Below are positions 10,838-23,599 of a DNA stretch of 64,000 bases, piece by piece. The DNA lies in NCBI GenBank assembly GCA_035048495.1, contig CM068544.1:13944138-14008137 (forward strand), in the 5' to 3' direction. Position 1 is the first letter of the stretch; each line of letters opens with the position of its first letter. The notes under the pieces are model-generated. The model saw only the letters and a program-made list of their open reading frames with translations, was not told where the DNA came from and did not search any database. The DNA is from Euptelea pleiosperma (Eukaryota; Streptophyta; Magnoliopsida; Ranunculales; Eupteleaceae). A program made the translations under genes and the position numbers.

Positions 10838-12257
10838 CCAGCATCTGTACCGCCTCCACCTGCTGCAGACCTTTGCACGTCGTCTTCTCCTTTACCTCCT
10901 CTCCCTCTCTCTATTCACAACCCCAGCCGCCCCTTTCTTCCTCCTCTTTCTCAGCCGACCTCACTCTCCACCGTTTCTCCAAAGAGAAAAAAAAAAAAAA
11001 AAGGATAGAGGGAGAGAAAAGAAGAAAAAGAGGAAAGACTCCTACCTGCTGGAGTGCAAGCCCAGCTCGCCCCCCCTTCATCATTGTTGCTGCCTCTTCA
11101 TGAGCCACTACCCCATAGCCAGTCACCGTTCTCACGGCCAACACAACCAGCAACACCTTTGTTGGTTTGTTTCACCGGAGTTGCACTAGAGGACCTCCAA
11201 GAAAAGCACCTGTTACTCCTTTAGTCGTTCCTCAAAGCTATTATCAACGTTTGGACAGATCGGGCTCGCCAACATGCTTCTCCTTGCGCTCTTTACACCT
11301 CCTAAAAGTGGTTTAGGCTGTGCGTCTTTCTCCTAGCCGTGGTCTGCAACTCAGGGTGAAGCCCGACTTCTCACCTTCAGCGCCCACACCTGCAACTCTT
11401 GCAGGCCGTTATTTTGTTCTTCCACCACCGCCCATGCTGTAGTTCTTCTTCATAGCTGGTGATCTCCAAGTCGTGCACAGTCAGCAATGGTCTTGGCCTC
11501 TTCCTGCTTCGTCCTCTATTGAAGCAACCTTCAACACCCACCGTTCAGCATCCAGGTTGCTCATTTCCTTCGACTCGCCGCCACTCACCCATCCTCCATA
11601 GTTGCAGGTTGAAGCCCATGAACACCACCTGCTCCTCCAAGGCTAGCCACCCTCGTTGTCCATGGTAAGTTTCTCGTGAATTCCCTAATCCTTTCTTCGT
11701 CACTTTCTTCTCTATTTCTCCCTTTGATTTTTCTCTCTCTAATAGTCTCTCTCTACATTCTATATTTCTTTCTCTTTCTAGGACATTTTGTCTTTCTTGT
11801 TTCCCTCTCTAGAATCTCTTATTTTTTTTATTGATTTTTAAGATTAGTTTAGTGCTTTCTTATTGCAAAAATGTTGGTTGGATATTTGCTCTTCATAAAA
11901 TTTTGGTTAGTTCATTTTCATCTTACATTAATGTGTTTAATTATAATTCTCTCTTTTATTTATGTTTAGTAATTAATAAAAATCTCTCTCATACATGTTT
12001 AAATCACTCACCCATCATTCTTTTTCCATATTTTCCATCCTCTCTAGCATGTTTTTCCACAATTTCAAGCAAAAATCCGTCATATCATGTTCGTTATTGC
12101 ATTAATCCGACTAATCCCGAGTGCGGATCGACATCCGACACTTCCCACTGTGCAAGAATTACTATTTTTGCAGGAATTAAATCGGAAAAGATACAAATTT
12201 TGTTGGAATTAGGGTTTCTGTAACCAACGACGCAGAAAAAAACCTACTTTCACCTAT

Positions 12258-13397
12258 GTCCAGCCATGTTGGGCCCACTAAGAAACCGCCAACTTCTCCC
12301 CCATTCTTCCCTTTTTTTTGCTGCGTTTATAGCACACAAATGACCAAAACTGTGTTGTTTTTCTACACAAAAACGCCTCTAAAATGGTCTATTTTATAAA
12401 AGAAAAATGGTTCGAAAACATGGGATTTTTCATAGTAGAAAAATGTCTTTAAATAGTGGGCATGATGCCTGGATGTATCAGCAGAAAAACTTCCAAGAAT
12501 GGATTGTTTTCTTGGCTAAAAATGGTCCCAAAACTCCATGTTTTTTCGCAAAGAAAAGATGCCTAGAACAGGGCATCGTTGTTGCACCCATCCTAGCCAT
12601 TAATGGCTGAATCTTAGGTCTAGTGTTTGAGAGTTGACATCGAGTGCGGCGTAAGTGGCCCTCTTTTAATAAAAATTGAATTTTATGTTTCTGTTCTAAA
12701 CATTTAGGTGGCTTCTAAGAGGCTTTTCATAACTTTCCATCAGTAATTGCGAAGTGCATACTTCATGTCTTAGAGCATAGAATAATCTATTTCACTCCTG
12801 CTAATGCTCCATTAGTTAGGCTTGAAGTGTTCTAACCCAAAAGCTTATCCTCCACAAGAGTGTGCCATGTGGCTCGTATTGTGCATTGTAACATATGATT
12901 CTGTCACAACATTGTGACAAAAGTTTTATTTTACTCCTTGAGAGTAAAACTTCTGTCACAATGGACAATATGAGCCACGTGGCACACTCTTAGTGGATGC
13001 TAACCGTATGGATTGTGGCCAGTCCCTCGGTGGACCTGCAAACTGAGAATCAGCCTGATTAGTGATTTACGACCTTTCGATCTTTGTACCCACATAACGC
13101 TCAATAATGCACAAATTCCTACTATTCCTATAGGTACTGTCCAACATATTCCAAACAGCATAAAGAGCTCACGCCAAATAATGCTATTAGGTACTATCCA
13201 ACGTATCCCAAAAAGCAAGTGTAAATCATAAAGCATCTTTACCAAAGTCCTTGATTTTATCAATTGGGTCTATGACATTTCCCAATGTTTAAGACATTTT
13301 TTGTCCAAAATTTTTGACATTTTTATCAATTGGGTCAATTGGGAAAACTTGGAAGCATTAACTGGACCTCTATAAAGAAAAACCACTATAGGTGAAG
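12258..13397. other. Host DNA between two solo LTRs
   Basis: No gene is recognisable; the open frame at 12407-12610 has no family signature. It contains the MITE-like inverted repeat at 12843-13000. Before the LTR insertions it was contiguous with 9727 on the left and 16192 on the right. Confidence 0.5.
12843..13000. mobile_element. MITE-like inverted-repeat element
   Basis: The two ends form long imperfect inverted repeats of about 45 bp (left arm contains AAGAGTGTGCCATGTGGCTC, right arm GAGCCACGTGGCACACTCTT), and the centre is a second inverted repeat (AAGTTTTA..TAAAACTT, TGTCAC..GTGACA). The whole 158-bp unit can fold on itself. A related end, TCCTCCACGAATGTGCCACG, occurs at about 30816-30836. 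The TSD is unclear, so the superfamily is not assigned. Confidence 0.6.
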
Positions 13398-14060
13398 CTT
13401 TCTGATATTCGCTCAAAAGTGCTTATTTTAAGCAATTATCCTTTTAGCGTTATTGCATTCTCCTACGTTAAAATGCTTTGTTTATCTACTTTTCTACGTA
13501 AGAGTCTCTTTTGTTGCGTAGAACACACTTTTCTGGACGAAATGGTATATTTGCATGCATTAAACACATTTTCGAAAGTCTAGACATGAAGTCATTCTGA
13601 TAGAGTCTCATTACGCGCTTCTTCTGTCGCAGGAAACCCCGTGGGACAATTCTCGAGACTTGCGAGCCCACATCGATCAGGAAAGCCCATTATCAAAGCT
13701 TAAAGAGCCCACATGCTATGACTAGAAGATATGGGCCAAATATGGGCTGAATAAGAGGACCAAAAAGCTGGCCCAAAGAACGAAGAGAGTAGGAGAGCCA
13801 ATGACCAAGAGATGGACCAAAGCATTTAAAGCCACATGAGTCAGCAAGGAATGATAGTCTACTCTACTGGAGAAGCGTGAGGATGGTCATAGTGAAGACC
13901 AGGGTTCCAGACCCTCTGCCAATACTTTTATCTCCATTTTCTGATACTTTCTCTCTCATCTCTCCTTATTCTCTCTCTCTTCATCTCTCGGTCCTTGAAT
14001 CTACTGACCTAACCCCAAAACTCCTGCCCACCGGCTCTATCTCATCTCCCTTAGCTTTCT

Positions 14061-14110
14061 GACCGTTGGATCTTCCATCGGACCGTTGGATCTTCAATCG
14101 GACCGTTGGA
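14061..14110 (+). promoter_or_regulatory. MSA-like array, three copies, 20-bp period
   Basis: GACCGTTGGA at 14061, 14081 and 14101, the same register as in the LTR at 9728. The spacer words (TCTTCCATCG and TCTTCAATCG) are also shared, so the array expanded before these copies separated. Confidence 0.6.
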
Positions 14111-14615
14111 TCTCTCTAGATCCGTCGATCTACCAATCTGGGTCCCAATCAAGTCACCATCCATCCGATCACCTTCAGACTGTCTGTCACATCTCTTGTG
14201 AGATGATGGACATCATCAATCCATGTGGGCCAGTAGCCGGGCCCATCATCATTGACCCGCTGTCCGACCAGTTAGTGGACCCTGTGAATTTCAAAATAAT
14301 TTTAATTAAATTTAAAAAAATGGGGGGTCCACTAAATGGGGACATTCCCCAAAGAAAAGTAGTGTTTTACTTAAAAAAAAAAAAAAAAAAAAAAATTATT
14401 TTTTATTTCAAAAATTCCTTAATTTCCATTAATGGAAACTAGGGAGCTTTAAAAGGGGAAGGAGAAGGGTTCTTTGGAACCCTAATCCCCCTCCTTACTT
14501 CACCTCATCTTTCCCCAAAACTCCCCGGACGTTTTCGTCTCCCTCGCCCCCTTCTTCTTCTTCTTCTTCTTTTCTTTTTCTTCTTCTTCTTCTTCTTCTT
14601 CCTCCTCCATCTTCG

Positions 14616-14959
14616 CCGGAGTTGCAGGCAGTAACTCCGGCCGTCTGGTAAGGTCTCCTCCTCTGTCTTCTTCTTTTTCTTCTCTCCTCTATCTTCTTCT
14701 TCTTGTTTTTCTTATTCTCCTCCACTCCTTCCTCTCCGGGAGCTACCACCGGACCGGTTCGCCGGCGCCACCACCACCATCATCATCATCATCTTCCACA
14801 GGCTCCACGAGTTGCAGGCTCGCCTGAAAAGCTCCAGGCGGAGCACCACCATCCTCTCCAAATCCGGTAAGGTCTTCATCCTTCTTTTTCTTCTTCTTCT
14901 TTATCTTTATCTTCTTCTTTTTCTTTACCTTTACCGGAGTTGCAGACCTGCAACTCCGG
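14616..14959 (+). repeat. Two leader hairpins in the LTR
   Basis: Copies at 14616-14640 and 14934-14959. In the first, one arm position has changed (GTAACTCCGG), opening one pair; the second keeps its arms with a 2-nt larger centre. Confidence 0.8.
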
Positions 14960-16240
14960 CTATTTTTTCCAACTCATGCAGCCCCACCACCATTCTAGTG
15001 AGGCTGTGTGCCTCAACCTTTACCATTGCACCACTGTGCAACTCTGCCATAGTCATTGCAGCCTTCCTACACTTCGTCTTCTCCAACCATCACCGTTTCC
15101 ACCACCTTCCACCATTAAAACCGGTACCCAGTTCTCTCCTCTCTCCTTCACATCACCCTCTTGTGTCCTCACGAACTAGAGATCACATCTCTATTGTGGG
15201 AACCACTAAAATCCCCAGCAGATCTACTCTCCACAGTCCAAAAATGGACTGGTTGTGCACACCGCCAGCCACGACCCTCTCCCACTTGCCAACCGGCTTC
15301 ACAGCCATCAACGCCTGCTGTCTTGTGGCAGCAGCAACAACACCACAACGTCCCCATCCTTGCTTCCACGCCAACAGCCACCGTCCATTCTCTCGTTCTC
15401 TTCCCAAGAAACAAAACAAAAAAAATAAAAAAAAAAACAAAAAATATAAAGAGAGAAGAAGAAGAAGGATGGGTAGCCGTGGGTGTTTTCCCTTGCAGCC
15501 ATGTGTTAGCCTTATCTCAAGCTCCACCAAAAGCAACCACCTCTCCCTCATGGCCTGATCTTGGTTGGACTGAGACTTGGGTGCGTTTCAGTCGGTCTCC
15601 TCCACGCCTAACCCTTGCTATCATCACCATCTTCTCCCTTGCAACCAACATCATCCATCATCACTGCGCACGCACCCCCACTTGAAGGGATGGCCGACTC
15701 ATCTCTCCATCTTCATGGACGATCATCCATCATAGATCTCTCTTTTCCGGTCATCCCCATGGTAAGTTCGAGGTAGAAAAATCTCTCTTTATCTTTTCTC
15801 TCTCTACCCTTCTCTCTTTCTCTCTAGAATTCTCTCCCCTATCTTTTTTTCTCTCTAAATCTCATTTCATCTCTCTAAATTTGACTTTATCTTTCTTCTT
15901 TGAATTGATCTTTAGTTATTTTATTTTCTCTTATTTTCGATTCAAGCATTGTAATAGACATTTTGATCACTGAATGATGAAGTTTATTTTTATCTATCAT
16001 TTCTTGCAATGTTCCGTCATTTCATGTTCCTGATTATGCTAATCTGACTAATCCCGAGTGAGGATCGACATCCGACATGAACCCCTATGCTAGAATCTCT
16101 GAATTTTACAGGAAATCTCGGATAAATTACAAATATTGTTGAGATTAGGGTTTCTGTACCAACGACGCGGAAAAACCCTATTTTCACTTTCACCTTTACT
16201 TTTTTCTTGGTTTCCAAAATAGGCCAGCCCTATGGGCTTC

Positions 16241-18582
16241 TGAAAGTAAGGTTTTTTCCGCGTCGTTGGTTACGGAAACCCTAACTTCAACATATTTGAA
16301 AATTGATCCGATTCTTAAATCCTGCAAAATTTTAGATCTGTATAGGGATTCGTGTCGGATGTCAATCCGCACTCAGGATTAGTCGGATTAGCGCTAATTC
16401 AGAACATGAACTGACGGAATTTATCAGAAATTGCTAAAATTAAAAGGATGGAAGGGTGATGATGGTGGGATGGATTAAAACTTGATTGATTTTATTTCTT
16501 TTCTTTTAAAGCGATTGATATCCTAGAAATTATGAATTAAACTAATACAAATAAAGAGAACGAAGAGCACTAAAGAAAATCCATTATAGTGAAGCAAATA
16601 AAATTTATTGAATCCAAACAAGTCCTTACAATGCTCAAACAAAATATCAAACAAATACTGACAATTCGAAAGAACTAAGAATTATCCTAAAGAGAGAGAG
16701 AGGGTTATAGAGAGAGAAAGTTAGAGAGAAGAAAAGAACTAGAGATAGAAAGAAGGGACATTTCTAGAGAGAGAAAATAGGGTGAGATTTGAAGAAAAGA
16801 CTTACCTTGAGAGGAGAGATTCTCACCTTACCTTGGAAAATGGAGAAGATGTTGTAACTCATGAGTAGCATGAATTGCAGCAAGTGATGGAGATCACCGT
16901 GAAATGATGCCGGCGTGCATAGTAGGCCATTCGGCTTGGTGCTAATAGGGAGGGGCAGATCACTCGGTGGTGGAAGTTGACCAAGAACGGGTCGTGAGGT
17001 GTAGGAGCATTCGGAGATGGTTGTAGATCACACTATGCGGTAGTGAAGGATGGTTGCAGATACGGTGAAAGGGAGGTGGATGTTATGCTTCTCCAACATC
17101 CAGCAAGGAGGTGACCACCATTGATGGGCGGTACACCTGCTGGATTGGCTGCTAGGCGGTATGAAGGGTGCTGCACCACGTGGTCTTGGAGGAGCTGTAG
17201 AAGGTGGAACTTGTTGCTGGAGTTGATGAAGAACCTGCAAGAGGGTTGCAGGTCGAACCAGGCTGGGAACTGGCCGGAGTAGAGTTTCAGGTGAAGAGAA
17301 CAGCTTACCGTTAAGGCAACAAGATGATGGAGGCGATGGTGCCGTGAGTGGAGCAAAACCAGAAGATAGGGGCGTTTGAAGATGGTGGAGAATGTGTAGA
17401 GGAGAGATGTGGTGAGATGGGGCGGTAAGGTGAGAAGGAGGCGGTAGTGGAGAGTGAGTTGGGGACGGTGAAGAGAGAGAGATGGCCGGAAGGGGTGAAC
17501 CAGTCCGGCGAACACGCAGGCGGCGAAGTTGGCGGGTTGGTGGTGCGCTGGTTCCACTATTGACGCACCTGCAAGAAGGAGAGGAAGAAGAAGAAGAAGA
17601 AGAAAGGGAGGAGAAGAAGAGGAAGGGATTGGTTGATGGGGTTGTGCAGGTGATGGCTGGAGTTGCAACTTGCAACTCCGGCAAAAATGCTAGGAAGAAG
17701 ATGAAGAAGGTGGAGGAGAAGTGGAGGAAAACAGCCTAAAGAGAGGGGGAAAACGGGCAAGAGAGTTTTTGGGAGAGAATGGAAGAGATTGGAGGGGGAT
17801 TAGGGTTCGAACGAACCCCTATCCTTCTCCTTTTAAAGCTCCCTATTTCCTTTAACGGAAATAGGGTATTTTTTGAAAATAAAAAATATGAAAAAATATA
17901 TATATATATTTTTTTTAAGTAAAACATTACTTTTCTATGGGGAATCTCCCCATTTAGTGGACCCCCCATTTTTTTAAAATTTAATTAAAATTATTTTGAA
18001 ATTCACGGGGTCCACTAACTTGTCGGACAGCGGGTCGATGATGATGGGCCCGGCTACTGGCCCACATGGATTGATGATGTCCATCGTCTCACAAGATGAT
18101 ATGACAGACAGTCTAATGGCGATCGGATGGATGGTGACTTGATTGGGACCCAGATTGGTAGATCGATGGATCTAGAGAGATCCAACGGTCCGATTGCTAA
18201 GGGAGATGAGATAGAGCCGATGGGCAGGAGTTCTGGGGTTAGGTCAGTAGATTCGAGGACCGAGAGATGAAGAGAGAGAGAATACGGAGAGATGAGAGAG
18301 AAAGTATCAGAAAATAGAGAGAAAAGCACTGGCGGAGGGTCTGGAACCCTGGTCTTCACTGTGACCATCCTCACGCTTCTCCAGTAGAGTAGACTATTAT
18401 TCCTTGCTGACTCATGTGGCTTTAAACGCTTTGGTCCATCTTTTGGTCATTGGCTCTCCTACTCTCTTCGTTCTTTGGGCCTGCCTTTTGGTCTTCTTAT
18501 TCAGCCCATATTTGGCCCATATCTTCTAGTCATAGCATGTGGGCTCTTTAAGCTTTGATAATGGGCTTTCCTGATCGATGTG
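16241..18582 (-). mobile_element. Left (3') LTR of composite, truncated
   Basis: Starts at TGAAAGTAAGG next to the GCTTC duplication. It stops after GATCGATGTG at 18582, where a nested LTR of the same family begins. The last 270 bp of this LTR (the family head) is missing beyond the nested copy. The sequence is closely similar to the right LTR at 51564-54165, including a single MSA word (18181-18190), palindrome and TATA-like block (17829-17866) and one hairpin (17657-17681). Confidence 0.88.
17829..17866 (-). promoter_or_regulatory. Predicted LTR core promoter
   Basis: On the minus strand: a palindrome (17841-17866, arms CCCTATTTCC and GGAAATAGGG) and then CTTTAAAAGG (17829-17838). As the 3' LTR of the element this copy would normally supply the poly(A) end rather than the promoter. 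Confidence 0.45.
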
Positions 18583-19784
18583 TGAAAGTAGGGTTTTTCC
18601 GTCGTTGAGAGAACGACCCTAATCTCAATACATTTGTAATTTCGATCTGAGATTTCCTGCAAAATTAAGCTATGCTTTGCATGGTGGAAGTATGTCGGAT
18701 GTCGATCCGCACTCGGGGTTTAGTTAGCGCAAACAAGAACATAAAATAACGGAAGAATGTAAAAACATCATGGTTCATAAATGCTTCTAAAAAAAATGAA
18801 TGGTGGGATGAGAATGATGGAGAGGTCGGGATTTAAAACATGCTTTTGATTTTATTGATATCAAAGAACTATAATTCGCAAAAATCATATAATTCAAAAG
18901 AGAACACTAAAACCAAGAATAATTGCATTAATTTAAACTGTCATTACATCAAAACAAAACTTACATCATTCAAACTAATCTAGAAAGAAGTAAAATTAGA
19001 GAGAGAAAATATATTCTAGGGAGAGAAACAAGTAGGGAAGAGAGAGAAGGTGAGCAAGAAAGAAAGCAACCTTGAGATTTTCCAAACAATTGGATCGGAA
19101 TTGGCCATTGAATGGTGGAGCTTGTGAGAAGCTTGGTGGAAAGAAGGAGGCTATGGCTTGCTGTCCAACGTGGTTGGCTTGCAAGTTATGAAGCCCTACC
19201 TGTTCTTCTTCACTGGAGAGCTACTCTTTTGAGGCAAGAATGGAGGTTGCTGACCATCAACCCAACGAAGATGGTGGTGCTGTCCAGCAGCTAGGAGAAG
19301 AAGAGGTGCTCTCAGCCAAGTTTTTCAAGCGGTGCTTGAAGGTGGAGGTGGATGCAAGAGGTGTGCGTGCAGGTGGTGGAGCACGTTGTGGATGAAGCTA
19401 ACGGCCTGCTCTATTGCAGGCCGTGAAGATGGTGATGGAGGTAGTCGTGCTGCCCACAGGTGAGATGGTGTGGTGGTTAGCTGTGGAGGAAGGGAGGCGC
19501 TAGGGGACTGTGGTTGCTGGCGCTGGACGGTGCAAGGAGGAGGACGAAGCAGCAGGTTTCAGCTTTGAGGCTGCAACGGTGGAGGTTGCAGGCGGAGGTT
19601 GCAGGCGGACCTGCAACTCAAGCGTGGTGGAGACGGTACCGTTGGTGCAGCGTCAAGAGAAGGAGGACGCAGTCGTGCTGCACGTAGCAATAGGGAGCGC
19701 AGGCGAGAGGAGGGAGAAGGAGCAGAAGAAGAGAGCAGAAGAGGAAGAAGAAGGAGGACTGGACTGGTGGGGGGGCGCTGCCGG

Positions 19785-19948
19785 CCGGAGTTGCAGGCTG
19801 CAACTCCGGTACAAAACGGAAAAACGAAAATTAAAAAAAAAAATGAGAAGAAGAAGAAGAAGAAGAAGAAGAAGAAGAAGAAGAAGAAGAAGAAGGAGGA
19901 GGAGGAGGAAGAGGACCAGATGGCCGGAGTTGCTTCCTGCAACTCCGG
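19785..19948 (-). repeat. Two leader hairpins in nested LTR
   Basis: 19785-19809 is perfect, with 12-bp arms CCGGAGTTGCAG and CTGCAACTCCGG around one base. 19924-19948 has arms CCGGAGTTGC and GCAACTCCGG with mismatches in the middle. A GAA-rich tract lies between them. Confidence 0.88.
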
Positions 19949-20393
19949 CGAAGATGGAGGAGGAAGAAGAAGAAGAAGAAGAAGAAAAGAAAAAGAAACG
20001 GCCACCGGTGGAGGGAGAACGTGGGGGGATTGAAAGGGGGAAGAGAGGAAAAGATAGGAGGGGGATTAGGGTTCGAATGAACCCCTATCCTTCTCCTTTT
20101 AAAGCTCCCTTTTTCCTTTAATGGAAATAGGGTATTTTTTGAAAATAAAAAATACGAATCTCCCCAATTAGTGGACCCTCCATTTTTTAAAATTTAATTA
20201 GAATTATTTGGAAATTCACGGGGTCCACTAACTGGTCGGACAGCGGGTCGATGATGATGGGCCCGGCTACTGGCCCACATGGATTGATGATGTCCATCGT
20301 CTCACAAGATGATGTGATAGACAGTCTGATTGCGATCGGATGGATGGTGACTTGATTGGGACTCAGATTGGTAGATTGACGGATCTAGAGAGA

Positions 20394-20463
20394 TCCAACG
20401 GTCCGATTGAAGATCCAACGGTCCGATGGAAGATCCAACAGTCCGATGGAAGATCCAACGGTC
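20394..20463 (-). promoter_or_regulatory. MSA-like array, four copies, 20-bp period
   Basis: TCCAACGGTC at 20394, 20414 and 20454, plus a mutated copy TCCAACAGTC at 20434. This is the largest array in the window; its sister nested LTR at 39452 has only two copies, so copy number changed after the tandem duplication. Confidence 0.6.
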
Positions 20464-21124
20464 AGAAAGCTAAGGGAGATGAGATAGAGCCGATGGGCAG
20501 GAGTTCTGGGGTTAGGTCAGTAGATTCGAGGACCGAGAGATGAAGAGAGAGAGAGAATAAGGAGAGATGAGAGAGAAAGTATCAGAAAATAGAGAGAAAA
20601 GCACTGGCGGAGGGTCTGGAACCCTGGTCTTCACTGTGACCATCCTCACGCTTCTCCAGTAGAGTCGACCATCATTCTTTGCTGACTCATGTGGCTTTAA
20701 ACGCTTTGGTCCGTCTCTTGGTCATTGGCTCTCCTACTCTCTTCGTTCTTTGGGCCGGCTTTTTGGTCCTCTTATTCAGCCCATATTTGGCCCATATCTT
20801 CTAGTCATAGCATGTGGGCTCTTTAAGCTTTGATAATGGGCTTTCCTGATCGATGTGGGCTTGCAAGTCTCGAGAATTGTCCCATCGGGGTTTCCTGCGA
20901 CAGAAAAAGCGCGTAATGAGACTCTATCAGAATGACTTCATGTCTAGACTTTCGAAAATGTGTTTAATGCATGCAAATATACCATTTCGTCCAGAAAAGT
21001 GTGTTCTATGGAACAAAAGAGACTCTTACGTAGAAAAGTAGATAAATAGAGTATTTTAACGTGGGAGAATGCAATAACGCTAAAAGGATAATTGCTTAAA
21101 ATAAGCACTTTTGAGCGAATATCA

Positions 21125-23046
21125 CAACCCCCAACCAGCATATTGCCAATCCTTGGCAATTAGTGCGAAATAAATGAGCTTAAAAGGGCTCTGCACATGC
21201 TGCACACTTTTTCATATTAGCTCCGGGAAAACATCGTTCGTCAAATCATTGAATGGATGCAAAAATAGTTACATGCTAGCGAAGAGTTGAAAAGTTTTGG
21301 CAAGACTACAGACTGATAATCATGACCCAGAATAGTCAGACTCTGCGTGTGTGTGTGCTCAACATTCTCATTATCCGATAGTAAAGATTTCCAAATCACC
21401 TCTAAGTTTTTATGCCTCGACCTCAAATCTCACATGTTTAGCACTCAGAATAGAATCACACAAGAAGGGTTTTCTTCTTTTCTCTCAATTTATATGTGAG
21501 GAGATGTATTTAATATAAAGAGGCAAAAGATCTCACATATGTTTTATTTAAAGGAAGGACATCTTTAACAGAAGAAGATCTCATGATTGGAATACCACTT
21601 CACTCAGGAACGTCAGATCAAACTCTATAGCTTCTCTTTCTCCAATCTCCACATTTTATGATCGTACTATCCTAGAATCAAGTAGGACTTTCCTGGGTTG
21701 TAATGAGGCTTAGGTCAGGTGTAGAGAGATAAAGGAATACAGGATTTCAAAGATCTTGAGAGGATATTGCTATTTTCTTGAATTTTTCCTACGACGTAAC
21801 ACCATTATCTAGTTCTTTTTCCTTTTTTTTTTGTATTTTTCTCTTTTTCTTGATATTTCTGAGACTGCTCAATTTCTTTTCAGCACTTTTTCATACTTTC
21901 TTTTCATATTTTGTTTTCAGCTTGAACCACTTTCTTTTCCTTTTGATTCTTCTTCTTTACTTTTCTTTTCACGGTACACCCATATCAGTTATTCTTTTGT
22001 CCATCTCAAAATAAGGGTAGCCAGTCATGCTTCGTAGCTATACTGGATTTTTGGTTGATGGGTTTACAAAGAAAAGGCTTTTATAGAAGGGTTCAAGGGG
22101 TTTCTAGTGAAGTATAATTCAGGTGAGTAAAAAGGCTGAATGGTTCAGAAAAAATGGCCTAAATCATTTTCTAGGGTTTGCACTATCATGTATACTGTCT
22201 TAACTGGATACAGAGAAGGTTCTGTCGTAGTAATCCAATGTTGATGTCGTTCCGAGTTTTATGATCGAAGCAAAAGATAATGAGATCTCTCAACGAATAT
22301 TGCGGGCATGAAGAATAGTGAGTCATCTTGTGACTCAGAATTGTTGTATAACACTCTGAATTGATTAAAGGTTCGAAAGCTCACTGGGTTAGGTCTCCAC
22401 AATTCTTCTCATAGGATCTCTAGAATTTCCAAACTTAGGATACTCTGATGTTGATAGTGTACAATTGTGCCGAATCTGAGTTTTTCTGAGTTTTCAAACC
22501 TGCTGTAGTCACGCTTGACTTGACTCAACGCTAACTTTAAACAAAAATTGACATCCTCAATACTGACTTAACGAAGGTTTTTAGCTAATCAAAGTCAGGG
22601 TATTTGACACAGTTTTTGAAATTCTAGAAAACTTTTGGAGAACATCGGAAATTACCCCAAAAATAATAATTTTTTTTTTTTTTTTTTTTTTAAATGAAGA
22701 CATGAGTTTTGGTAAATACCCACCCCCAACCAAAATATAGCACCGTCCTCGGTGCTCATGACCGGGACGTAAAATGATAACAAATCAGAGATGATGATGC
22801 AAAGATTCAGGAAGGATGTTACCAAGTCGGCAGAAACTCGACAGTGTGTGGTACCTGATGATCGGAAGAATGAATGTACCTGCATTTCCAGAGATATAAC
22901 AGTAATAACAAATGCATGAGACTCATGTACTCTAGGAATACCGGAATTGCCTTTCCGAAAGCGCTAAGTTTTACGTCTTCAGCCAGACATGACAGGGGTG
23001 ACAGGCACCCCCAACCAAGTTGGAGCTCAGGAGACTGAGTGGATCA
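21125..23046 (-). other. 3' non-coding region of internal copy 1
   Basis: About 1.9 kb between the integrase stop and the 3' LTR. It is collinear with 42249-44181 in copy 2 but has no frame conserved between the copies, so no env-like gene is supported. On the sense strand the last bases before the LTR are GGTTGGGGGTTG, a G-rich candidate polypurine tract, and two more GGTTGGGGGTG words lie at 22721-22733 and 23006-23016. Confidence 0.7.
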
Positions 23047-23599
23047 TCAGTCGACATAGGCAGGATCGATGAGATCAATTTCAAAAGTCTGAATGAACGA
23101 CACATCAAGTTCATGGAATTGCTTAAGACGCTGACCATTGACCTGGAATGAGGAGTGATCCTTGGGATCCTCAATAGTGATTGCCCCGAAGGGTGTGACT
23201 GCTGTGACCGTATAAGGACCGGTCCACCTAGATTTCAGTTTCCCAGGGAAGAGATGGAGACGAGAATTATAAAGAAGGACCTTCTGTCCTGGATGGAACT
23301 CTTTTCTGAGGATGCTCTTGTCATGTATCCACTTCATTTTTACTTTGTAATTCTTGGACAAGTTGTAGGCATCATTTCTGAGTTCTTCTAACTCATTCAT
23401 TTGAAGTTTCCGCTCCTCCCCTGCGGAGTCTAGGTCGAAGTTGAGCTTCTTAATGGCCCACAGGGCACGATGTTCAATCTCTACCGGAAGATGACAGGGT
23501 TTCCCAAAGACCAGACGATAGGGAGACATATTGAGTGGGGTCTTGTAGGCGGTTCTGTATGCCCATAAAGCATCAGTGAGACAAGTAGACCAGTCTTTA
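23047..23599 (-). pseudogene. Integrase C-terminal part, copy 1
   Basis: Encodes the end of the integrase core and the C-terminal domain, from [20 protein letters not shown] to a stop at 23047. The GPY/F module is visible ([12 protein letters not shown]). The solo LTR at 23600 separates it from the rest of integrase, which resumes at 26304 in the same sense after the CTTTA duplication. The intact order is seen in copy 2 at 44182-45084. Confidence 0.9.

Larger units (their letters stand above)
9728..12252 (+). mobile_element. Solo LTR, subfamily B
   Basis: Begins TGATATTCGCTC, ends CCTACTTTCA, and is flanked by a perfect CCTAT duplication (9723-9727 and 12253-12257). No internal region is present. 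From 5' to 3' it shows the conserved 270-bp head, an MSA array (10389-10438), the palindrome/TATA block (10619-10657), a hairpin (10813-10837), pyrimidine-rich leader, a CTCTCTCTAGA-rich zone and the conserved tail with GTGCGGATCGACATCCGACA. At 10557-10595 a second imperfect copy of the TATA block has arisen by local duplication. Confidence 0.95.
13403..16186 (+). mobile_element. Solo LTR, subfamily B
   Basis: Begins TGATATTCGCTC and ends CCTATTTTCA (one change from CCTACTTTCA), with a perfect CTTTC duplication at 13398-13402 and 16187-16191. Order of modules as in the neighbouring LTRs: head, MSA array (14061-14110), imperfect palindrome and TATA-like CTTTAAAAGG (14416-14457), two hairpins, a long TTC-rich leader and tail. 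Long open frames in 14812-15685 are low-complexity Ser/Pro/Lys-rich translations with no counterpart in the sister LTRs, so I do not call them genes. Confidence 0.95.
18583..21124 (-). mobile_element. Nested solo LTR inside left LTR
   Basis: A full-length family LTR (TGAAAGTAGGG .. GCGAATATCA) inserted after GATCGATGTG of the host LTR. The same insertion at the same site exists in the middle LTR (39452-41976), so it predates the tandem duplication. Here the host LTR's remaining 270 bp is absent and the nested LTR runs straight into the internal region, as expected after recombination between the two 270-bp heads. It carries four 20-bp MSA units (one mutated) and two hairpins. Confidence 0.88.

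Noticed and set aside
14812..15685. Long open frames (up to 248 codons) in the solo LTR at 13403
   Set aside because: Translations are low-complexity (Ser, Pro, His, Lys runs), overlap each other in several frames and strands, and have no counterpart at the same place in sister LTRs.
17028..17684. Open frames of over 200 codons on the minus strand in the left LTR (also 52348-52989)
   Set aside because: Two frames over the same bases are both open, composition is Ser/Pro/Leu-rich, and the region is LTR leader. The recurring peptide pieces such as PELQVATPA are translations of the CCGGAGTTGCAG hairpin.
19510..20121. Arg/Lys/Glu-repeat frames in nested LTRs (also 40378-40914)
   Set aside because: They are translations of a GAA/AAG microsatellite whose length differs between sister copies without regard to frame.
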